Positions 1 to 10,363 of a stretch of DNA of 64,000 bases are shown in pieces (positions within the stretch are counted from its first letter, which is position 1; each line of letters opens with the position of its first letter). Source of the DNA: CALDTK01 sp045110575 (lineage in GTDB: Bacteria; Bacteroidota; Bacteroidia; Chitinophagales; Saprospiraceae); the NCBI GenBank assembly GCA_045110575.1, contig JBGCGF010000033.1, positions 1 to 64,000 on the forward strand. Direction: 5' to 3'. Below the pieces are notes generated by a model, which ran no database searches, was not told the DNA's origin, and saw nothing but the letters and a program-made list of their open reading frames with translations. A program made the translations under genes and the position numbers.

Positions 1-137
1 CGATACAGCGGATTAGCAGCTAGAGTATCTAGTAAATTGCTTACTAGAACATTGAAGCAATGGGTAAATTACCACACGGGAAAATCGCTGAACCAAACAA
101 AACACTGGCTGGCTTAAATTTCAACCGTGCAACGCGT
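1..137 (+). mobile_element. 3' end of an IS982-like insertion sequence, truncated by the window edge
   Basis: The first 117 bases encode the last 38 residues of a transposase that differs from the C-terminus of the transposase at 12915-13859 at one residue, ending in TKHWLA. They are followed by the terminal inverted repeat, ending ACGCGT at 137. Compared with the second copy the DNA shows about 8 differences in 137 bases, so the copies are related but not freshly duplicated. This copy points rightward and the other leftward. The other end and its target duplication lie outside the window. Confidence 0.85.
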
Positions 138-174
138 TATAGTTAATATAGCGGCGTACTTACCTTATGTAAAT

Positions 175-3100
175 ATGTTGTTTAGTCTTACAACCAGGGT
201 CATCACAGTCGTAGCACTCCTCTTGCCTGCGCTTATCGCGTTCAGTAAGTCTGAACCGCTTCCAATGCTAATTGATTCTCTAAAATCTACCCAGGTGCAT
301 TTCTCCGGGGAGGATAAAATGAAGAATATAGGATTTGGAGGTGAACCAGTAATTGGGTCGACCAGTTTTGATTTCCGACGTAATTCTCCAGTGTCGAATG
401 GCCCGACCGATCCTCCAAATGGTATCCCCTTGTGTCCAAAAATAGATTCTGCATATGCTTCAGTATCTTTAGAGGGCCTTGTCGTCATTCAATGGTCGGC
501 TGATGTTGATAGTTTACTTGTAGGCACTAGGCTTGCTTATTTTTCTGAGGAGGAGAAATTGATTTCAACGGATACTGTATGGGGTGAGTTGTCTCACGTA
601 ACACAATTTAGTACAGAAGAACAATTCAGAGTTGAAATTAGTATTTTGTGTAGCTTCAAAGGAGAGATTTATGAAGGCGACTTTTACGAATATTTTTACC
701 AAGCCGCTTTTGCACGGCCTTCAAATATTTGCTATAACAACGGTGACTGCGCCGCACCACAAGGTAACCCTTATACGCCTTTGACTAAGCCAGCAAATTA
801 TCGTTATCGAGCAGGCGATATCATTTCATATGCGACGTTGCCACTTCGGATTGCTGAAATCACAAGGGTTGACAGTGTCTTGATTAGCACTGCAGAGGGG
901 TCGTACAACTATATCGGGTATTGGGGGATAGGTGAAGTAGCCCTGCCATTTGATGAACGAGTGATCGAAGTTGAATTTGATTCGATTGGGTTCTACAACC
1001 CAGAATATGGTTATGCTAATTTTGGTAATGTTAATCCTATATACTCGGCTGGTGGAGCTTTTGAGTTGCCTACAGATACCATTGGAGAAACTGCGTTTTG
1101 TATTCCTGAGCCAATCGTAGATACTACAATTATTGGGTACTGGAATAGTGATGGATTCTGGATGCCGGATAGTACTAGGTTTGATAATTATGGTTTTAAC
1201 ATAGATGGAACATTTATTCATCCACCTTGTGACACGTCCACTACTTTATGTAGTTCAGAGTATGATCCTCAAGGGTTTGGCCCCGACGGTGTCCATGCAA
1301 ATGGTACTCCCTATAATTATTATGGATGTAGTAGAGATAGCTTAGATGAAAATGGAAATCCATGTAATACTTTTGGCACTGGTTACAGTTTCTTAGATCC
1401 AGCAAATGAAAACTATGTTGATGTTTCTGGAGGTACAGGAAATGGTGCTACTCCCTTAGGTACATCAGAATTTATTGAAGATAACGAGCTTACTATCTTG
1501 CAGTGCATTTTGGATGCTGCAATTGCTTATAAGGCCGAATTAGCCCAGCAAGTTGCTGATCAACAAGAGTCGTGTGATATAGCAAGAGCCGACCTTCAAC
1601 AGAATATTGACGGAGCTTCAGTCGCCGGTGAGTTAGTCAAGGGGCCTGGAGATGAGTTTTTTAGCGAAGGAATGCACAAGAACTTTGATTCACCAATAGA
1701 TTCAGGGCTAGTTGAAAGATTAGGTGTGAACCGTGAGGCTAAAATTGTTGAAACAGAGTATTCGCATACAAGACTTTATCAATGTGACGAGGCTCTTTTC
1801 GATTTCATGGAATTGGAAGAACTAGGACAAAGCCTCCTTGAAGTTGGTGATGTAGCTGATGGGGCTGCTCCTGGTACAGGGAATACTTCTTTTGATACGG
1901 ATTATGAGAATGCTATTAAGTCAATTATTTCAGGATTGCTTCCTCATGAGATAAATGATCAAATGCAATTGACGGATAGTCTGGTGCTTTGCGATTCAAT
2001 TTTGTCGTGGACGAAAACGTATCTGTTCGACAAGTATGAGGATGAGGTTACGACAATGTTGAGTCCATTGAATAAGTCAAATCCACGTTTAGCTCAAGTG
2101 CGAAGTAGTGAGCCAATGTGGACGACAGCTGTGGCTTCTTCAGGATTAAGCCTAGAAGAGATGGGTGCAAGCCTTAAGGAAGAACTTTCTTACGGATATC
2201 AGCAAGGTTGGGCATCTGTTGCTGGTTATCGTCGCGAAGAACTTATGCTTGCTATTGTTAAGGCTAAGTCATTGATGGCATCATCTAACACTTGTGAGAC
2301 AGAGCAACTTCCCGTTAGTATTACGCACGGGATAGCATCGTTCGGTTTCGAAATGGTTATTGATAGTGTTCGTTTTGATGCGGCAAATAGCGCTTATTCT
2401 AGAGCAGATGTTTACTATATCTTTGAAGCGACGCAGGCTGTGCCTCCTCTGTATTTTAGAGCTAAAAATGTAGAGTTTAATCACCTCGGGTTCAAAAACG
2501 GGGAGATTACACTAGAGTTGTTAATAGACCTGAACCGTGATCTTTCGGTAGAAAATGTTGCTCGGTTAGAATTGACATCGGCATCTGTAACCATGCAGTG
2601 CTTAAATGTCGTTGGTGTGGAAATTGAAGGAGAACTTGAATTTTGTCGCAGTGTCGCGATTCCTCTTGATGCCGAGGGTAAGCCAACAACAGGTAATGAG
2701 ACGCTTACTGGGACAGTAACAGGAGCATTTGATTCTTGGGACGACTTCACTGCGTATGCTGAAATAGATGGCCCATTTGCTATTGCAGCGAGGCCCGATG
2801 TGCATGTCGATATGGGCGTCATGTTACTTGATAGAAGTAGTATATCTACTCCTAGTGTTGTTTCGTTTCCAACGGGATATCAAAATCCTGTAGTTCAGGC
2901 GCAGGGTGTTAATGCTTGGCGAGGGTTCTATGCTGAACGATTTTCAATTTCAATCCCAGCGAGTTATACTGAAAACGAAGAGAGGATAAGCTTTAATGCG
3001 ACAAATCTATTTATAGATAAAACAGGACTATCAGTTGTTGCCTCTATTACTGCTGGGGCTGGAGTAGATAACAGTCTCATTTCTTTGTCAGATGGATCTC

Positions 3101-6100
3101 TAGGAGGTTGGTCGGCGTCTGTTGATAGTGTAGGTGTTGAGATCTTACATAATAGATTTAGGCGTATTGGTCTTGAAGGGCTAATACATGTACCTATTGG
3201 TAGAGCTACCCCGGATAATGTAGGTAAGGCTCCAGTTCCTGAAGATTGTATTTCATACGGTGCAGAAATGTCGAGTAACGGCATTTTTCATGCATATGCA
3301 GAAGTAAACAATAACCTGAAATCTGACTTGTTAGGAGGTACTCTAGTTATAAATCGAGGATCGTCAATTGAACTAGTAATAGGGAAAAGCAGTAAGGATA
3401 ACGGTGTAAGTGCTAAGTTAAGTGGTTCTTTAACCGCAGATGGCGGAGGAGATAGCGAGAGGCTTTCGCTGGGAAGTGTTTCGTTTCAAAATTTCCACAT
3501 TCAAACGCCTACAGGAGGAAGAAAGGTGGTACCTAGTATTGGTACATGGGGTTTTGATGTAGAACCTATTTCTGCGAACTTTGGAGTGTTTGAAGTCACG
3601 TTAGGCAATCCTGGAATTTATTCGGATACAAGTAATTCCGAAATAGTAGGTCTTTCATTCGTTGGTGGGGTTACGGTAACGGACGACTTTGCAGCTGCTG
3701 GAAGTTTTGTACTAAAGGGGATACTTGAATCAGGAGGTAAATTTACAGATCTGAAATACCACTCTTTTGGAGCAAATGGTTTGGCTTTAAAAGCAGATAT
3801 GTGGGGTACCGCAGTAGATCTGCAACTCGCATGGTCTGCTGAAGAAGTGCCGACTTGGGGTCGAGCCTTCTATGGGCGTGGAACAGCAGTATTTAAAGAA
3901 AAAATAACGCTAGCTGCAGCGGCTCAATTTGGACGTGTAGGTGAAGGCCCCGACGAGAAGAAATATTTCTTTGTTGATGTAATGGCATCGGGTTTTAAAG
4001 CTCAGTTGTTTCCAGGGTTTAATATAACCGGTGCTGGAGGAGGATTACGACGAGGTGTCAAGAACGAGAATTTGGGTACAACAGACCCTTTCGCTCCTGC
4101 ACCAAACCTGAACGGATTACCATTGGCTGGTCCTTCGTTATATGGTCATGGTTTGGCTGGTGCATTCTATACGCCAGATCCAACAGCTGGTCTAGGGCTG
4201 AATCTCATTGTTGTTGGAGAGGCAGAGAAAGAAGGAATTGCGAATGCGTATGCTAAGCTTGGAATGGAGTTCGATGCTCACAACTCATTAACAGAAATAT
4301 ATCTAGATGGATATATGAAAATGATGACGGATGCATTTAAGGTGTCAATTCCTCTAGATGTAACAGAGTTAGGACTCCCTCCTGTATTTGAAAATGCGGT
4401 GCCTCCTGCAGTGAATTTGGGAGGAGATGCGACGTTAACAGCTAAATTCAACGCAAATCTATCTCTTGTAGGTAGGACAACCTTTAACGCAACGCTAGAT
4501 GCGTTTCTAGTTGGGCCTAATGTTCGAGGTGCTGGGCCTGATAATAGTCTAGTTCGAGGACAGGCATACTTTGGCCCGGGGAAATGGTATATAAAGATGG
4601 GGGGCTCAAAGGTTGGTGAAAGAGCAGGACTCTTGATGGAAGCTCCTCCTATCGCAACGCTAACTGCTGAGGCCTATTTTCAAGCAGGAAATGGAGTTGA
4701 CCCTATCCCACCTTTACCACCCCGAATCAAGTCGTTTTTTGGAACGTCCGATTTAGTGCAAGTACCTAATCGTGGAAGTGGAACTGGAGTTGCTTTCGGT
4801 GCACATGCTAGTTTAGATGCCTACATACCCGCAGGAATTTTTTGGGCATCTATTTCACTTGCAGCAGGTGTAGATGTTAATCTCCAGAAATACGTTGGCG
4901 TTAGTTGCGCAAATACAAATAGTGATATTGGAATTAACGGTTTCTATGCGCAAGGTCAGCTGTATGCTTATGCGGCCGGAGAAGCTGGGTTGAAAATCGG
5001 AAATAAGAAAGTTTCTGTTTTGAATGTTGAAGCAGGTATTCTCTTTCAAGCTTCTCTACCTAACCCGTTTTATGCAAAGGGTGTCTTTAAAGGGAGAATT
5101 AAGGTTGGTCCATATGGTGGAAATGCATCGTTTAATTTAGAATTAGGTGAACAATGCGATCTGATAATCGATCAAGGTGCTCAAGCTAGTTCTGCCGCTG
5201 ATCCAAGTTTCGACTACATTTTGATGCCGGCTTTACCTAGTGGATCTCAACTCGACCTTGAAACTACTTTGGGCTACGAGCTGCGTTTCGAGGATCAGCA
5301 AACGTTGGAATATTCGGTCACTCAAGGAGCTCAGCAAGTTGAGCATTCATATACTATACGTGTTGACGATATGTCTGCTTTTCAGATGGATAATGGCGTA
5401 AGACAAAGTGTTCATTTCGGTTTAACAAAGCCTTTGCTTATTGGTTCGCGTCAGATACAAGTTGATCCTTCAAGTTGGTGGCCAGGGAGTGATACGGTCT
5501 ATGTGGAGTTGAAATTTTCAACGATTAAGGATGGTGATACTTCAAATGTCGTCCATGATTCTACCTACCTATTCACATACCCGACAAATGATTTCCCGAA
5601 GGTTATTGCCCGAAAGAATATCCTATATTCTTATCCAATGCAATCTCAAAGGGAATTTTTGCCTGAGATGCATCCATCTCATTATATAGGTTTGGATAAT
5701 TCACAAGCATATTTATTTACAGGTGGCCGTGTATTTGGTGTCTATACTGATGAGAATGATAATATTTTGCATACTACTGCAAATGTGGATTATGATGCGA
5801 CGACAAATGAAATTAACTCTACGCCACGGGGTAACTTCTTGTCGGATACTACCTGGTATCACTTCTATCTCGTAAAATATAAAGCACCGAGATCTGAGTT
5901 TGAGAGCCTGCTTTCGGTGGAAAATTTTGGGCAAGTTGGCTTTAACGGTGTCTCTAGCTCGACTAACGAACAGTTCGGTGTTAACTCGTCACCACATTTA
6001 CCAAGGGGGCTTCAAACAGGGCGGCCTCTTGTCTTAGATGATGAGGAGTATAGCAGTATCTATTCTGTAGGATTTAGAACCTCATTGTATAATACACTAG

Positions 6101-7065
6101 AAGAAAAAGTGACAGCACTTAGTCTAAGTGGTAAGGCGGTAATCCATTCAGAAGTTGATGGGTTCAGAATTGAAACCCAAGCCGTTGAGTTTGACAAATT
6201 TGAGTCTGCTTTGGATGGGTATTTTGTGAATCCTAATGCGCTGGTTCACATGCGTCTTGATGTTGATAATGGCGACACTTATATTGGAGATTCTAGCACT
6301 CCTGGCGATTTTTGGAAGAGTAATATTGAAACCATTCAAGGTTACTATAGAGCGAAATCAGATGTAATGATTTGTGAAGATTCTCTTGAAACTGAGCTTC
6401 AGTATAATCTTGCTATCGCAGGTACTCCATTTGGCCCCGATTCCGTAACCATTAGTAATGCGATACAACTTGAACTGACAAATCAATTGCCATCCGCCCT
6501 GTCTCTTGTGCAGGATCTCCGTAATGAAGCCAATGGTGGCTATGGTAGCCCTATGGCAGCTAACAATGTACTAGAAGGTGGCGGAGCAGGTGGAGAAAGA
6601 GCTGGGGTAGGCACTCCCCCCGCCCCAGATGAAAGTGCACTATCAGAGTCGAATTTCCTTGTTTATACCTTCCCTGCAGTAGTTGAATACGCAGTTGACA
6701 ATTGGTTTGACTTCATTAACGAAGTAGAAGACCAGGCATTGACCGAAATGATGGAAATTGGATGCTTTAGCGATCCAAACGAAACGGAAGAGGAAAATTA
6801 TTTCTACAACCGGCAGATGTTTAGAGAGTCATTGGGTGTGCTAAACCTGTATTGGAATAGTCTAGGGAACAGAGGAGGAGTACAAGCGTCACGCGCTCCG
6901 CTTCCTGGAGCAAAGAAGTTTAGAGAGATATATTCTCCTGTTTATATTTCTTCGGCTCCTCCTGAAATGGACGTTACTTTTCAGTATAAACTGCCTGGAC
7001 CAGTAAGGTCATCTCCAGTCAGCCAAGGAGTCATCTCTAAGAAATTCACCATAGAAATCCAATAG
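175..7065 (+). CDS. Very large secreted protein of unknown function (about 2296 aa)
   Basis: I do not recognise a named family. The ATG at 175 is chosen because it opens a clean signal peptide (MLFSLTTRVITVVALLLPA, then AFSKS). The reading frame also extends upstream to a GTG at 127, but that codon lies inside the IS terminal repeat. The mature protein is rich in Gly, Ser, Asn, Thr and aromatics, with long stretches that look like beta-strands, consistent with an extracellular fibre or adhesin-like scaffold. A Cys-containing segment near residues 430-530 is more helical. No T9SS sorting domain is obvious at its end (SKKFTIEIQ). The next gene starts 2 bases after its stop, so the two are probably co-transcribed. 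The IS end lies 37 bases upstream of the start, so the native promoter was probably displaced and the IS may now supply one. Codon use is AT-rich compared with the 17-36 kb region. Confidence 0.75.
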   Translation: MLFSLTTRVITVVALLLPALIAFSKSEPLPMLIDSLKSTQVHFSGEDKMKNIGFGGEPVIGSTSFDFRRNSPVSNGPTDPPNGIPLCPKIDSAYASVSLEGLVVIQWSADVDSLLVGTRLAYFSEEEKLISTDTVWGELSHVTQFSTEEQFRVEISILCSFKGEIYEGDFYEYFYQAAFARPSNICYNNGDCAAPQGNPYTPLTKPANYRYRAGDIISYATLPLRIAEITRVDSVLISTAEGSYNYIGYWGIGEVALPFDERVIEVEFDSIGFYNPEYGYANFGNVNPIYSAGGAFELPTDTIGETAFCIPEPIVDTTIIGYWNSDGFWMPDSTRFDNYGFNIDGTFIHPPCDTSTTLCSSEYDPQGFGPDGVHANGTPYNYYGCSRDSLDENGNPCNTFGTGYSFLDPANENYVDVSGGTGNGATPLGTSEFIEDNELTILQCILDAAIAYKAELAQQVADQQESCDIARADLQQNIDGASVAGELVKGPGDEFFSEGMHKNFDSPIDSGLVERLGVNREAKIVETEYSHTRLYQCDEALFDFMELEELGQSLLEVGDVADGAAPGTGNTSFDTDYENAIKSIISGLLPHEINDQMQLTDSLVLCDSILSWTKTYLFDKYEDEVTTMLSPLNKSNPRLAQVRSSEPMWTTAVASSGLSLEEMGASLKEELSYGYQQGWASVAGYRREELMLAIVKAKSLMASSNTCETEQLPVSITHGIASFGFEMVIDSVRFDAANSAYSRADVYYIFEATQAVPPLYFRAKNVEFNHLGFKNGEITLELLIDLNRDLSVENVARLELTSASVTMQCLNVVGVEIEGELEFCRSVAIPLDAEGKPTTGNETLTGTVTGAFDSWDDFTAYAEIDGPFAIAARPDVHVDMGVMLLDRSSISTPSVVSFPTGYQNPVVQAQGVNAWRGFYAERFSISIPASYTENEERISFNATNLFIDKTGLSVVASITAGAGVDNSLISLSDGSLGGWSASVDSVGVEILHNRFRRIGLEGLIHVPIGRATPDNVGKAPVPEDCISYGAEMSSNGIFHAYAEVNNNLKSDLLGGTLVINRGSSIELVIGKSSKDNGVSAKLSGSLTADGGGDSERLSLGSVSFQNFHIQTPTGGRKVVPSIGTWGFDVEPISANFGVFEVTLGNPGIYSDTSNSEIVGLSFVGGVTVTDDFAAAGSFVLKGILESGGKFTDLKYHSFGANGLALKADMWGTAVDLQLAWSAEEVPTWGRAFYGRGTAVFKEKITLAAAAQFGRVGEGPDEKKYFFVDVMASGFKAQLFPGFNITGAGGGLRRGVKNENLGTTDPFAPAPNLNGLPLAGPSLYGHGLAGAFYTPDPTAGLGLNLIVVGEAEKEGIANAYAKLGMEFDAHNSLTEIYLDGYMKMMTDAFKVSIPLDVTELGLPPVFENAVPPAVNLGGDATLTAKFNANLSLVGRTTFNATLDAFLVGPNVRGAGPDNSLVRGQAYFGPGKWYIKMGGSKVGERAGLLMEAPPIATLTAEAYFQAGNGVDPIPPLPPRIKSFFGTSDLVQVPNRGSGTGVAFGAHASLDAYIPAGIFWASISLAAGVDVNLQKYVGVSCANTNSDIGINGFYAQGQLYAYAAGEAGLKIGNKKVSVLNVEAGILFQASLPNPFYAKGVFKGRIKVGPYGGNASFNLELGEQCDLIIDQGAQASSAADPSFDYILMPALPSGSQLDLETTLGYELRFEDQQTLEYSVTQGAQQVEHSYTIRVDDMSAFQMDNGVRQSVHFGLTKPLLIGSRQIQVDPSSWWPGSDTVYVELKFSTIKDGDTSNVVHDSTYLFTYPTNDFPKVIARKNILYSYPMQSQREFLPEMHPSHYIGLDNSQAYLFTGGRVFGVYTDENDNILHTTANVDYDATTNEINSTPRGNFLSDTTWYHFYLVKYKAPRSEFESLLSVENFGQVGFNGVSSSTNEQFGVNSSPHLPRGLQTGRPLVLDDEEYSSIYSVGFRTSLYNTLEEKVTALSLSGKAVIHSEVDGFRIETQAVEFDKFESALDGYFVNPNALVHMRLDVDNGDTYIGDSSTPGDFWKSNIETIQGYYRAKSDVMICEDSLETELQYNLAIAGTPFGPDSVTISNAIQLELTNQLPSALSLVQDLRNEANGGYGSPMAANNVLEGGGAGGERAGVGTPPAPDESALSESNFLVYTFPAVVEYAVDNWFDFINEVEDQALTEMMEIGCFSDPNETEEENYFYNRQMFRESLGVLNLYWNSLGNRGGVQASRAPLPGAKKFREIYSPVYISSAPPEMDVTFQYKLPGPVRSSPVSQGVISKKFTIEIQ

Positions 7066-7067
7066 AT

Positions 7068-9317
7068 ATGCCTCTAAGTTATTTTAAATATATCGCAGTT
7101 GTTCTGGTCTTTTTTTGTGTTCAACAAGTTGGAGCACAAGACCTTAGGGCCGTAGCTCTTGATCACGGGGGGAAAGGAAATTATCTCCTTTGGTTGCCCA
7201 GTGACTACAAAACCCTTCGACATGGTGCTGATTATGGTTATACCATTAGGCGCAAGCCCGTTGAAGTGATTGCAACAGGTGAACGAGTTGATGGATATCC
7301 CGAGGTAATTGCAACGATTCCTCCCCAAGACAGCGCGCAGTGGTCTGGGCTTTCAGCTATTGACGATGCTCATCTCCTCTTGTATGGGGCTGTTTATGAT
7401 GGAGAAGCAGAAATGACCTTCGCAGGTCAGCCAACGCTAGTAGAGCTAGGCGAACGCAATGACGAACAAGCTTCTCGTGGCCTTCTAGCCATTATGGCTT
7501 TAGGCACAAACTTCGAACTCGCTCGCGAATTCGGAGTGGGCTATATCGATAGCCAGCGTTCTCAAGATACGGCCTACTCATACTTTGTTTCTTCAAATGC
7601 ACCTACAGTAGCTGAACGAATACGAGTTTCAGTAAGCCCTAGGTCTAAAAGTGAACTTCATTCATGGCTCGAACCTAGAGGAATAGAAGTCGATGAAAGC
7701 ACAGCACGGGTATTCTTTGGGTACAAATTGGAAAGACTTCCTTTTGCGGCATATTGGTTGAAGCGGAAAATGAAAGGGTCAAATGAAGACTTTAAGAACG
7801 TTCGTGAATTGCCTAGTATTCCGATCGCATCCGCAGATGGGTCACAGTATGTAATGGTGGATTCGTTTCCTGACTGTGAAAAGCAATATCTCTACAGGGT
7901 TTACACGCAAGGGCCTTTTGGCGTGCTCGAGGATAAAATTGAGTACAACGAATCTGTTGGCTGCTTAAAACCAATAACTACAGTAACTCCGGAGATCAGC
8001 AAGATGGTGAGTCATATCAACGAGTATGCAGCCACGATCACGGTTGCTTTACCTGAAGCACTAGCTGACTTAGTGAGTGAGATACACATTGAGCAAAGCA
8101 TCTTTGATGATACGGCGTTTGAAACGGTTGCTTCTGGTTCACCATCGGGCCCGCGTACAGATTTTGAAGTGGGTAAGCTTCCTCCAGAGGTCTATTTCAG
8201 AGTTAGAATTAAAACCAAGGAAGATGGAGTGTTTAGGTCGATTACCTACTTTCACCAACCACTAGATAATATACCGCCCAGCCCAGTTTCTAGCATCGAA
8301 GCTGAATGGAGAGGTAGGGGACATCTCAAGCTTACCTGGTCCTCGAACAGTGAGCCAGACTTTCTAGGCTACAGGGTCTTTAGAGCAAACAGCTGCAATG
8401 GAACATATCAAGAGCTCACCTCGTCAATTCTCAAAGAACCACGATTGGACACGTTTATTAACCTGGAAGGAACACTGAATAGAGATATCTACTTCGCTGT
8501 CGTCCCTACAGACGTTCGTTACAACCAAGATCCTGAAAAGCATTGCTTCAAGTTCAAGCGCCCAGACATTATGCCGCCACATGCAGCAGAGGTCATTCGT
8601 ACATCGGATGTGCCTTCTGGCTTTGGAATTATCATTAATAATTCGATAAGTGAGGATGCTTCCCATTATCGACTACTTCGACGTCAAATTTCAGGTGGTG
8701 CATCTACGAGATTTGAGCGAATTAGTACAACAGAGCACGATTGGAGAGCCAACCAGGGGCGCCAGTTGATACTAGATACAAGCACTGTAGCTGGAGTTTC
8801 TTATCGGTATAAGGTTCTTAGCTTTGATAGTACAGGCAATGCTAGTTCGTCAAAAGTCTTTCAGGCAATTGGCAACGGCAAAAGGCCGGGGCCTTCGGTA
8901 GCTCCACTCATCGATAACGTAAGGCTTGATTCTCGCGCAGATGAAGCGTACGTTTCCTTCAGCTACAGAGATACCACTGATTTACAAGGTTTTGAAGTTT
9001 ATCGTTCTGTTAATGGTCAGCCACTTGCCTTGTACGAAACGATCACTCGAGCTCAGTTGAATGCAGTGGGGCCAGGTAGGCAACCACGTGTTCCGTTATC
9101 CACCCACGTTCGCATGCCTGGACCAAACGTCTTTTCAATGCTAATTGCAAATGGAGTCAGTAGTTGGATTTACTTGGACGCTGACGCGAGCTGTACAGAT
9201 GCCTCTGCTCCAGGCACCCCAAACAATAGCAATCCATCTTTTGGATACGCAATAATTGCGATTCATACAGGCTGGACATCTCCTCAATCCAGTACGGTTA
9301 CCTCAAATTGCCCATAG
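7068..9317 (+). CDS. Secreted fibronectin type III-like protein (749 aa)
   Basis: The protein starts with a signal peptide (MPLSYFKYIAVVLVFFCVQQ, then VGAQ). Several segments in the C-terminal half have the look of FN3 domains: a proline-rich entry such as DNIPPSPVSSIEAEWRG near residues 400-420, a conserved Trp (KLTWSSNSEPDFLGYRVFR) and a Tyr-rich exit. Similar spacing recurs near 500 and 620. FN3-type domains in Bacteroidota are common in extracellular adhesion or polysaccharide-binding proteins. The gene begins 2 bases after the giant secreted protein and is followed within 3 bases by a T9SS-sorted protein, so the three are best read as one operon and perhaps one surface complex. The FN3 assignment is by eye and the biological role is unknown. 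Confidence 0.7.
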   Translation: MPLSYFKYIAVVLVFFCVQQVGAQDLRAVALDHGGKGNYLLWLPSDYKTLRHGADYGYTIRRKPVEVIATGERVDGYPEVIATIPPQDSAQWSGLSAIDDAHLLLYGAVYDGEAEMTFAGQPTLVELGERNDEQASRGLLAIMALGTNFELAREFGVGYIDSQRSQDTAYSYFVSSNAPTVAERIRVSVSPRSKSELHSWLEPRGIEVDESTARVFFGYKLERLPFAAYWLKRKMKGSNEDFKNVRELPSIPIASADGSQYVMVDSFPDCEKQYLYRVYTQGPFGVLEDKIEYNESVGCLKPITTVTPEISKMVSHINEYAATITVALPEALADLVSEIHIEQSIFDDTAFETVASGSPSGPRTDFEVGKLPPEVYFRVRIKTKEDGVFRSITYFHQPLDNIPPSPVSSIEAEWRGRGHLKLTWSSNSEPDFLGYRVFRANSCNGTYQELTSSILKEPRLDTFINLEGTLNRDIYFAVVPTDVRYNQDPEKHCFKFKRPDIMPPHAAEVIRTSDVPSGFGIIINNSISEDASHYRLLRRQISGGASTRFERISTTEHDWRANQGRQLILDTSTVAGVSYRYKVLSFDSTGNASSSKVFQAIGNGKRPGPSVAPLIDNVRLDSRADEAYVSFSYRDTTDLQGFEVYRSVNGQPLALYETITRAQLNAVGPGRQPRVPLSTHVRMPGPNVFSMLIANGVSSWIYLDADASCTDASAPGTPNNSNPSFGYAIIAIHTGWTSPQSSTVTSNCP

Positions 9318-9319
9318 TT

Positions 9320-10156
9320 ATGAGATACTTAAAAATGAAGGCGCTTTTGCGCTTGGATATTCTTTCTTACTCATCTATATGGATGTTGGCTGGTTTAGCT
9401 TTTCTCGGAGGGCAAGCATTAGCCCAGCAGACAGGCGAAGCTGAGGTTGCGCAATATGCCGGTATGATATGTCCCACCTTATGTCCCGGTGAGCAACTCG
9501 TTGCCTTTACGGAATCTCTTTCAAGTGAAGATGAGCTCGCAACGGAGCACAATTGGAACAATGCAGGCTGCGCGCTGATTGATTTCTCTAATGGTCAGCT
9601 GTCTTTCGATTTTTCGTCTTTCGATAATTCCGAAGATGTTGACTGGATATTAGTAAGACAAGATCAGATTTCACCCGATGGAGAGCTGTCTTTTGCTGCA
9701 ACCAGTGAGGATCATGAAGGGCCAATGCTCGGGCGTTTAGTGACGCCTCATGTAGGTTCAACAGGTGAAGATGGTTCATCGTTTATGGTGCAAGGCGAGT
9801 ATTTGCTGCTCTACACACAGTGGGGAGCTTCCGCCAAAACAGGACAAGTTTCACTCACGAGCGGAGACTCCTGGGAGTCAAACGCACCCGAGTGTATTGA
9901 GGATTCATATTCCATTATACCGAGTCTCGTACACAAAACGGCTGTCGTAAATATTCCAAACTTGGAGGGGTATTCTGGTGATGCTACGCTGAAGATTATT
10001 GATAGTCAGGGCAGAGTCTTTCGGGAATATGAAGGCGTTTCTGCTGGCACATTCGATTTAGATCTTTCGGGGTTTTCGACGGGAATGGGAGAGGTAATGA
10101 TACAAGGATGGAGTGGTGCCAAGAGGGTAATTGTTTTGAAATTTGTTAAAATTTAA
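9320..10156 (+). CDS. Secreted protein with T9SS-like C-terminal sorting domain
   Basis: About 278 aa. The start is the ATG at 9320, 3 bases after the upstream stop. An in-frame TTG at 9308 would overlap the upstream gene, and ATG 9335 is an alternative. A signal peptide ends in GGQALAQ. The central region is a small Cys-containing beta-rich domain (CPTLCPGEQLVAF). The last 80 residues have the pattern of a T9SS type A sorting domain: IPSLVHKTAVVNIPNL, then LKIIDSQGRVFREYEG, then a Gly/Asp segment and a terminal Lys-rich strand (RVIVLKFVKI). It is the only member of the three-gene run with an evident sorting signal. It also contains one copy of the 14-base word (9827-9840, reverse orientation). 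Confidence 0.75.
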   Translation: MRYLKMKALLRLDILSYSSIWMLAGLAFLGGQALAQQTGEAEVAQYAGMICPTLCPGEQLVAFTESLSSEDELATEHNWNNAGCALIDFSNGQLSFDFSSFDNSEDVDWILVRQDQISPDGELSFAATSEDHEGPMLGRLVTPHVGSTGEDGSSFMVQGEYLLLYTQWGASAKTGQVSLTSGDSWESNAPECIEDSYSIIPSLVHKTAVVNIPNLEGYSGDATLKIIDSQGRVFREYEGVSAGTFDLDLSGFSTGMGEVMIQGWSGAKRVIVLKFVKI

Positions 10157-10263
10157 TTGGAGCAGGTTGATTTTAAGGACCATTATTGTAGAATTTAACT
10201 TACTCACGGGGATGTATTTTTGCCCGTCTTCTCTTTTGCTTTAGCTGAAATTTATCTTAAGTA

Positions 10264-10271
10264 TACGTTTG
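10264..10271 (+). promoter_or_regulatory. Candidate -7 promoter element for the toxin gene
   Basis: TACGTTTG fits the Bacteroidota -7 consensus TAnnTTTG. A TTTG lies upstream at 10235-10238, but the spacing of 25 is longer than usual. It would give a leader of about 85 bases containing the hairpin at 10314-10342. Confidence 0.35.
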
Positions 10272-10313
10272 GTATGCAACAGTTAAATTTTTAAAAATTT
10301 GTTAGGAATTTTT

Positions 10314-10342
10314 GAACTGGTCGACGTATTCGCGACCAGTTC
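10314..10342 (+). promoter_or_regulatory. Perfect 10-bp hairpin in the leader of the toxin gene
   Basis: GAACTGGTCG (10314-10323) and CGACCAGTTC (10333-10342) pair perfectly around a 9-base loop, 21 bases before the ATG at 10364. There is no T-run after it, so a terminator for the upstream operon is less likely than a leader structure or protein-binding site. Confidence 0.5.
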
Positions 10343-10363
10343 AATAATCTAAAATCGACAACC

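Noticed and set aside
127..174. Use of the GTG at 127 as start of the giant secreted protein
   Set aside because: The codon is within the IS terminal repeat and would put 16 extra residues before a good signal peptide that starts at the ATG at 175.
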